From assembly GCA_020726205.1 (NCBI GenBank), contig DYTA01000082.1, forward strand, positions 1 to 5,179: a DNA stretch of 5,179 nucleotides, in the 5' to 3' direction. The notes under the pieces were generated by a model. The model saw only the letters and a list, made by a program, of their open reading frames with translations. It did not search any database and was not told where the DNA came from. This stretch comes from Nitrosospira multiformis (GTDB taxonomy: Bacteria; Pseudomonadota; Gammaproteobacteria; Burkholderiales; UBA11063). Numbering within the stretch: the stretch's first letter is position 1; every line of letters starts with the position of its first letter. This document shows, in pieces, positions 1-5,179 of this stretch. Both the position numbers and the translations under genes were made by a program.

Positions 1-310
1 CAGCTCGCTCATGAGTGCTAATTCCCGTAGTATTACCTATGTAATCAATACTTTGAGTAAATGCAGTTTGATGATTATCTTGATTATTTGTAGTCATTGG
101 ATGTAAATTTAATCTGTTTGCATAATCTTTTGACAACGGACAACACACTAGTCCACGACCATATTTGACCATAAAATTAATACTATCATCGCTAATAATT
201 TCAGCTAAACCAACTAAATCACCTTCATTCTCACGATCTTCATTATCACAAACTAAAATTAATTTACCTTTTTTTAAATCAATAAGAGCATCTTCAATAG
301 AACTAAACAT
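1..310 (-). CDS. ribB: 3,4-dihydroxy-2-butanone 4-phosphate synthase, N-terminal part (RibB or RibBA), cut by the window edge
   Basis: Makes 3,4-dihydroxy-2-butanone 4-phosphate plus formate from ribulose 5-phosphate, the four-carbon input for lumazine in cytoplasmic riboflavin synthesis. Translating the minus strand from the ATG at 310 gives 103 residues with no stop before the edge. The start reads [20 protein letters not shown]. The family acidic loop [11 protein letters not shown] lies at residues 22-32, followed by [14 protein letters not shown] and then [17 protein letters not shown], the usual order in DHBP synthases. The later metal-binding histidine region is outside the window. It starts 12 nt after the ribE stop. 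An AAAGG motif overlaps that stop codon 9 nt before the ATG, which implies coupling to ribE. Whether a GTP cyclohydrolase II domain follows (RibBA), as is common in a ribD-ribE-ribBA-ribH order, cannot be seen. The family call is firm; the choice between RibB and RibBA is open. Confidence 0.93.
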   Translation of the reverse strand, partial: MFSSIEDALIDLKKGKLILVCDNEDRENEGDLVGLAEIISDDSINFMVKYGRGLVCCPLSKDYANRLNLHPMTTNNQDNHQTAFTQSIDYIGNTTGISTHERA

Positions 311-322
311 AAAATATAACCT

Positions 323-964
323 TTATAAATAGCCATGTTTTTGTAAAAAACTAGTAGATATACCACTATTATTGTTACTTTTTTCTTGAATAGAGAATAA
401 TTGTTTAACTAATATATCATTTTCCAAGTTAACTAGACACCCAACCTTTTTTTGCCCTAATATTGACTTGCATTGCGTATGTGGAATTAAACCGATACTA
501 AACCAATTGATTCCAACATCTATAATTGTCAAACTAGTTCCATCTACTGCAATAGATCCTTTACTAATACAGTATTTTATAATTTCATCAACCGTCGTAA
601 TTGTATAAATAATGGCATTATCTTGCTTATTTACATTTTTAATAAATCCAACACCGTCTACGTGACCACTCACTATATGTCCACCAAATCTACCATTTGC
701 AGACATTGCTCGCTCTAAATTTAACATTGAGCCACATTTTAAATTAGCTAAAGTAGTATCTTTAAATGTTATTGGCATTACATCTACATCAAAATCATTA
801 TGAGAAAATTTAGTAACCGTCAAACAAACACCATTAACAGCGATACTATCCCCAATTAATAAATTATGCATAATAATATTTGCTTGAATTTTTAATTGTA
901 AGCTTTTAATACCACGTTTAATTTCTTTTAGAACACCAATCTCTTCAACTATACCAGTAAACAT
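323..964 (-). CDS. ribE: Riboflavin synthase alpha chain
   Basis: Catalyses the last riboflavin step, dismutation of two 6,7-dimethyl-8-ribityllumazine molecules to riboflavin and the pyrimidinedione. The 213-residue product has the family length and the typical start MFTGIVEEIG. Two tandem lumazine-binding halves are visible as an internal duplication: GDSIAVNGVCLTV at 38-50 and KGSIAVDGTSLTI at 135-147. GGHIVSGHVDG (94-104) joins the halves, and IPHT lies at 160-163 in the second half. Residues after about 190 (QEKSNNNSGISTS and on) form a polar tail, which is normally variable in this family. The ATG lies 3 nt after the ribD stop and has an AAGAG ribosome-binding motif 7 nt upstream, inside the end of ribD, so ribD and ribE are probably co-translated. 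In Escherichia coli nomenclature the same enzyme is called RibC (ribE there is lumazine synthase). Confidence 0.97.
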   Translation of the reverse strand: MFTGIVEEIGVLKEIKRGIKSLQLKIQANIIMHNLLIGDSIAVNGVCLTVTKFSHNDFDVDVMPITFKDTTLANLKCGSMLNLERAMSANGRFGGHIVSGHVDGVGFIKNVNKQDNAIIYTITTVDEIIKYCISKGSIAVDGTSLTIIDVGINWFSIGLIPHTQCKSILGQKKVGCLVNLENDILVKQLFSIQEKSNNNSGISTSFLQKHGYL

Positions 965-967
965 TTA

Positions 968-2053
968 CTAACTCTTTATAACTTGACTCACTATTTTCAC
1001 ATCATTACCGAGTTGCATAACTTCAGTTACATTTAACTTTAAATTATCTTTTAAATTATTAAAGCCACTTCCTGCATAAAAATGCTTAGCATTTTTTGAA
1101 CCAATTAACTGCGGACTAAAATAACAAATAGTTTGATTAACCAATCCGCGATCAATAAAACTACTAAAAATCTGTTCACCACCCTCAACTAACAAGCTAT
1201 AAATACCTCTTAAATATAAATCTTTCAAAATACAATTAATATCCAATTCATCCATCAACACAACCACTACACCAAATTCTGCATACTGTTTATGTAACTC
1301 TTGTTGACTATTAATAGTATAAATAATTGTTGTGGCAGATTTATCTGTAATGACTTTTGATGATAACGGTGTTCTTAAATTATGATCTAAAATTACTCGA
1401 ATAGGATTACGAGTTGGATCTTCAATCAAATGCGCAGTTAAACTTGGGTTATCATCAATAATTGTATTTACTCCAACTAAAATAGCTTCATGAGAAACAC
1501 GATATTGATGTGCATCAATTCTAGATTCAACACTTGTAATCCATTGACTGATATTATCTTTCGTTGCAATTTTACCATCTAAACTCAATCCTACTTTTAA
1601 TGAAACATATGGAGTAGTAGTCAATATATTATGAAAAAATACTTGATTTAATAATAACGCCTCATTTTTACAAACATCTGTAATAACCTCAATTCCAGCA
1701 CACCTGAGCAGTTTTACTCCTTGACCAGCAACCAATGGATTAGGGTCTAAATTAGCTATCACCACTTTAGTAACACCTGATTGAATAATTAGATTAGCAC
1801 ATGGTGGTGTTCTACCATAATGAGCACAAGGTTCCAAATTAACATACAAAGTTGCACCTTTAGCTTTACTTTTAGCTTGCTGTAAAGCATAGACTTCTGC
1901 GTGAGGATCTCCAGCAAATAAATGTGCAGCCATACCTACAACACTATTATTAGCTACAACAATTGCACCTACTCGAGGATTTGGACGATTTTGTACATCA
2001 ATAAATCTTACCAAATTCAGAACTTGTTGCATAAAGTACTCATGTGAATGCAT
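968..2053 (-). CDS. ribD: Bifunctional riboflavin biosynthesis deaminase/reductase RibD
   Basis: Performs two consecutive cytoplasmic steps: deamination of the diaminopyrimidine from GTP cyclohydrolase II, then NADPH-dependent reduction of the ribosyl side chain. The 361-residue product shows both domains. The N-terminal cytidine-deaminase-like domain has HAE at 51-53 (zinc ligand H51, proton-shuttle E53) and PCAHYGRTPPC at 75-85 (zinc ligands C76 and C85). The C-terminal DHFR-like reductase domain begins near residue 148, with SLKVGLSLDGKIA (151-163), SQWIT (169-173), GVNTIIDDNPSLT (194-206) and LLVEGGE (287-293). I chose the ATG at 2053, reading MHSHEYFMQQ, because it matches family N-termini; an in-frame TTG at 2068 adds five residues and has no ribosome-binding site. 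The Shine-Dalgarno site before the chosen ATG is itself weak (AAAGAA). It lies 33 nt after the lipoprotein stop and 3 nt before ribE. Confidence 0.96.
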   Translation of the reverse strand: MHSHEYFMQQVLNLVRFIDVQNRPNPRVGAIVVANNSVVGMAAHLFAGDPHAEVYALQQAKSKAKGATLYVNLEPCAHYGRTPPCANLIIQSGVTKVVIANLDPNPLVAGQGVKLLRCAGIEVITDVCKNEALLLNQVFFHNILTTTPYVSLKVGLSLDGKIATKDNISQWITSVESRIDAHQYRVSHEAILVGVNTIIDDNPSLTAHLIEDPTRNPIRVILDHNLRTPLSSKVITDKSATTIIYTINSQQELHKQYAEFGVVVVLMDELDINCILKDLYLRGIYSLLVEGGEQIFSSFIDRGLVNQTICYFSPQLIGSKNAKHFYAGSGFNNLKDNLKLNVTEVMQLGNDVKIVSQVIKS

Positions 2054-2086
2054 TTTATATTCTTTCAATTAATAGAGTAAATGAAT

Positions 2087-3024
2087 CTAATTTTGAGGAA
2101 AATAAACAATGGAAAATAAATTTTGAGAATAATTTGAGTAGTTTATCGACCAAATTTTCCCATCAACAGAGTTGGCAATTACTCCATTACTACTAGCCAA
2201 CCAAAATAAATGATTATCAAAAATAATACGACGCACATGCAAATTGATTGGAAGATTAGTTTTAACCTTATACCACTCTTTACCGTTAGTTGAGCTTAAT
2301 ATTGTAGAACTTTCACCACCAATAAGGTATATATCATTACCATAAGCACTACTATATAAATTCTCACCACTATCTACATTAGCGTGGCTCCATTGTTTTC
2401 CATCACTGGAATATAAAATGGTTCCATTAGTACCTGTTATAACAAACATATCATTCAAAACATTTACAGATTGCAACCACTCATTGGTCATCGAACATTC
2501 TGACTCCCAAGTTCGACCATTATCAGAAGATGAAATAATTACACCATCTGCACCGGTTGCAACTAAAGATTCAGCTTTACTTATAACACTAGTTAACCAA
2601 GATCTAGTTGGTGTATTAATTTGATGCCATGTCGATAAATCTTGCGAAGAAACAACAACTCCCCCCATACCTACAGCAATGTATGATTTATTATTGTACA
2701 ATAAATCATACAACCAAATTCGATAATCTTTAGCTATTACCGGATGCCAAATTACACCATCAAATGAATATGATAACGCACCGTTCATACCAGACATAAT
2801 TAACCGTTTATTGGCATATGATAGAGAGTTCCAATTCTCGCTTTCAGGAAGTGACACAGTGCTCCATGACTCTCCACTTTCACTCCAAATAATATTTCCT
2901 TGGTAACTACTAGCAACAAATTTACTTACATTATTATTACCAGTATCAGATTTAACCCAGAATGCACAAGAATAAAGAGTGAGTGTCAAGAAGCTACAAA
3001 TAAAAAGCTTAGTTGATCTTAACA

Positions 3025-3025
<1 letters not shown>
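2087..3025 (-). CDS. Predicted lipoprotein with seven Asp-box-like repeats (seven-bladed beta-propeller), function unknown
   Basis: I do not recognise a specific family. The 312-residue product starts with a lipoprotein signal: basic R3 and K6, a hydrophobic stretch about 7-17, then LYSC with the candidate lipidated cysteine at C20. A21 follows, so there is no Asp +2 retention signal and outer-membrane sorting is plausible. The rest is a repeat array. A Trp closing each unit occurs at residues 54, 93, 133, 173, 212, 251 and 292, 39-41 apart. Most are preceded by an Asp-box-like S-x-(D/N)-G-x-x-W; SSDNGRTW (166-173) is the best match to the classical form. The last strand, LFSIVY (303-308), resembles the start of each repeat, while the first unit (from about KFVAS, 35-39) lacks that strand, so blade 1 is probably closed by the C-terminus. 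Such propellers include sialidase-like and Ycf48-like proteins, but no catalytic set is recognisable; a binding or assembly role is inference. Its ATG overlaps the trxB stop (TAATG), with no clear ribosome-binding site. Confidence 0.85.
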
Positions 3026-4249
<1,224 letters not shown>

Positions 4250-4250
4250 A

Positions 4251-5072
4251 TTAGTTACCTCCAAAAAGGCGTTTTAAAAATCCTTTTTTTTCAACAAGTG
4301 TAAATCTCATTGGCTTATCTTCACCCAAAAATCTAGCTATAATATCTGAATAAGCGCCTGCAACATCGCTATCAGTCAAATTAATTACAGGAATTCCTGT
4401 ATTTGAAGCCTGTAAAACATCTTTTGACTCAGGTGTTACTCCTAGCACTGGAATACGAAGTATATCTTGAATATCACTAATAGACAACATTTCACCTTTT
4501 TCAACTCGTTCAGGATTATACCTAGTAATTACTAAGTGTTCTTTAACTTTTTCTTTGCCCTCAACTGCTCGCTTTGATTTAGATGCTAAAATACCTAAAA
4601 TCCGATCAGAATCACGCACAGATGATACCTCTGGATTAGTTACTACAATTGCTTCATCAGCAAAATACAGTGCCATAAAAGCACCTTTTTCAATACCTGC
4701 AGGTGAATCACACACTATATAATCAAAATTTTTCTTTAGTTCATCCATTACTTTAGCAACACCGTCTTCAGATAAAGCATCTTTATCTTTAGTTTGCGAT
4801 GCGGCTAAAATATATAAATTATCGGTATTTTTATCTTTTATAAGTGCTTGATGTAGTGTTGCTTCACCTGATATTACATTAACGAAGTCAAAAACAACTC
4901 TTCGTTCACAGCCCATAATTAAGTCTAAATTACGCAGTCCTATATCAAAATCAATCACTACGGTTTTAAATCCTCTATTTGCTAATCCAGTTGCAAAACT
5001 TGCAGATGTAGTTGTTTTACCAACACCACCCTTGCCTGACGTTACAACGATTATTTTTGCTTGTTTAGCCAT
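4251..5072 (-). CDS. minD: Septum site-determining ATPase MinD
   Basis: Membrane-associated ParA/MinD-family ATPase that recruits MinC to the inner membrane and oscillates under MinE control to place the division septum. The 273-residue product shows the deviant Walker A GKGGVGKT at 13-20 (signature lysine K14, P-loop lysine K19), [14 protein letters not shown] at 45-58, and Walker B-type [11 protein letters not shown] at 121-131 (D122). A C-terminal amphipathic membrane-targeting helix, [13 protein letters not shown], spans 261-273. It begins [10 protein letters not shown], about three residues longer than Escherichia coli MinD. The ATG at 5072 is supported by AGGAG 5 nt upstream. The reading frame continues upstream without a stop to the right part of the window, and a second AGGAG lies 7 nt before an in-frame TTG at 5117, but the upstream residues do not match MinD. 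minE follows after 1 nt. Confidence 0.98.
   Translation of the reverse strand: MAKQAKIIVVTSGKGGVGKTTTSASFATGLANRGFKTVVIDFDIGLRNLDLIMGCERRVVFDFVNVISGEATLHQALIKDKNTDNLYILAASQTKDKDALSEDGVAKVMDELKKNFDYIVCDSPAGIEKGAFMALYFADEAIVVTNPEVSSVRDSDRILGILASKSKRAVEGKEKVKEHLVITRYNPERVEKGEMLSISDIQDILRIPVLGVTPESKDVLQASNTGIPVINLTDSDVAGAYSDIIARFLGEDKPMRFTLVEKKGFLKRLFGGN
4257..4262 (-). promoter_or_regulatory. Consensus ribosome-binding site of minE
   Basis: Perfect GGAGGT on the minus strand, 7 nt before the minE ATG, embedded in the last codons of minD. It is the strongest Shine-Dalgarno match in the window and decides the start at 4249. A strong site here would favour high MinE translation relative to MinD; that consequence is inference. 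Confidence 0.88.
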
Positions 5073-5077
5073 TACTA

Positions 5078-5082
5078 CTCCT
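5078..5082 (-). promoter_or_regulatory. Ribosome-binding site of minD
   Basis: AGGAG on the minus strand, 5 nt before the ATG at 5072. It agrees with the start predicted from family N-termini. Confidence 0.8.
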
Positions 5083-5099
5083 AATTTATTTGGTTTTAA

Positions 5100-5118
5100 T
5101 TTGATATTATTTATCAAA
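5100..5118. repeat. Perfect 7-bp inverted repeat upstream of minD
   Basis: TTTGATA, a 5-nt spacer and TATCAAA form a perfect dyad on either strand. A third half-site, TTGAT at 5120-5124, pairs with ATCAA at 5113-5117 in an overlapping second dyad with a 2-nt centre. The arms are weak as an RNA hairpin because they are nearly all A/T, so a protein-binding operator is the better guess. The dyad overlaps the candidate -10 box and presumed start region. The symmetry is directly seen; regulatory meaning is inference, and such dyads can occur by chance in AT-rich DNA. Confidence 0.45.
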
Positions 5119-5137
5119 ATTGATCTCCTGAGTTCAA
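5110..5137 (-). promoter_or_regulatory. Weak sigma70-type promoter candidate for the min-trxB-rib array
   Basis: On the minus strand TTGAAC (5132-5137, 4 of 6 to the -35 consensus) is followed after 16 nt by GATAAA (5110-5115, 4 of 6 to the -10). A start of transcription near 5102 would leave about 30 nt before minD, including its ribosome-binding site. Both boxes are imperfect, and AT-rich DNA gives many chance matches. If minC lies directly upstream, the main promoter would be before minC and this one would be internal or absent. Confidence 0.28.
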
Positions 5138-5179
5138 GTGCGAAACGCAAAAACCAATGATTTTCGCAGCTTTGCTGGA

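Larger units (their letters stand above)
5073..5179 (-). other. Leader upstream of minD; possible end of an upstream gene not resolved
   Basis: This 107-nt stretch splits by composition: 5073-5125 is very AT-rich, while 5131-5179 is noticeably richer in G+C. minC normally precedes minD, but its end is not identifiable. One minus-strand frame stops at 5134-5136 after PAKLRKSLVFAFRT, which could loosely be a MinC C-terminus; another stops at 5114-5116 and looks unrelated. The G+C-richer part instead holds small hairpins: minus-strand CAGC-AAA-GCTG (5167-5177) and TGCG-TTT-CGCA (5139-5149), and a longer pair TGCGAAA/TTTCGCA at 5139-5145 and 5162-5168. None is followed by a U-run on the minus strand, so I do not call a terminator. 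Confidence 0.5.

Noticed and set aside
2054..2081. A promoter-like pair before ribD, TTTACT, 16 nt, TATAAA on the minus strand
   Set aside because: The -10 box abuts the ribD ATG, so transcription would begin inside the gene and miss its start codon. Probably chance in AT-rich DNA.
2418..2624. A 68-codon open frame on the plus strand opposite the lipoprotein gene
   Set aside because: It is fully antisense to a well-supported gene, has no ribosome-binding site or recognisable motif, and its Thr/Val/Pro-rich product looks like the complement of the repeat codons.
4262..4264. An upstream TTG start for minE
   Set aside because: The perfect GGAGGT would then be inside the coding region, and the resulting N-terminus would bury the membrane-binding segment that normally starts MinE.
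5134..5179. A minC C-terminal fragment (PAKLRKSLVFAFRT, stop at 5134-5136)
   Set aside because: Fourteen residues with only loose resemblance to MinC ends are not enough for a gene call, and another frame is also open to the edge.

Overview
The window carries one uninterrupted minus-strand gene array from an AT-rich bacterium (roughly one third G+C by eye). Read in transcription order, from the right edge to the left, it is minD, minE, trxB, an undescribed beta-propeller lipoprotein gene, ribD, ribE (riboflavin synthase alpha chain) and the 5' part of ribB or ribBA. The combination of MinD/MinE, a bacterial TrxB and a ribD-ribE-ribB order suggests a Gram-negative proteobacterium. The MinD and TrxB sequences resemble the betaproteobacterial (including Neisseriales) versions I remember. 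That placement is an inference from memory, not the result of a search.

Layout: positions 5073-5179 are a non-coding or weakly coding leader upstream of minD, with inverted repeats and a weak promoter candidate; the end of minC may or may not be here. minD (4251-5072) and minE (3977-4249) are 1 nt apart, and trxB (3025-3972) follows after 4 nt. The lipoprotein gene (2087-3025) overlaps the trxB stop by 1 nt. ribD (968-2053) follows after 33 nt, ribE (323-964) after 3 nt, and ribB (1-310, cut by the window edge) after 12 nt. No gap is large enough for a clear terminator or an FMN riboswitch, so the simplest reading is one long operon, or at least tight translational coupling within it.

Functionally there are three blocks. 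MinD/MinE make the oscillating ATPase system that keeps the Z-ring at mid-cell. TrxB is the FAD-dependent thioredoxin reductase. RibD, RibE and RibB/RibBA provide most of the riboflavin pathway that supplies FMN and FAD. RibH is not visible; it would be expected left of the window.

Most of the window is ordinary housekeeping sequence. The least explained part is the lipoprotein: its seven regularly spaced Trp/Asp-box repeats and its C-terminal closing strand predict a seven-bladed propeller. It has no evident Shine-Dalgarno site of its own and seems translationally coupled to trxB.
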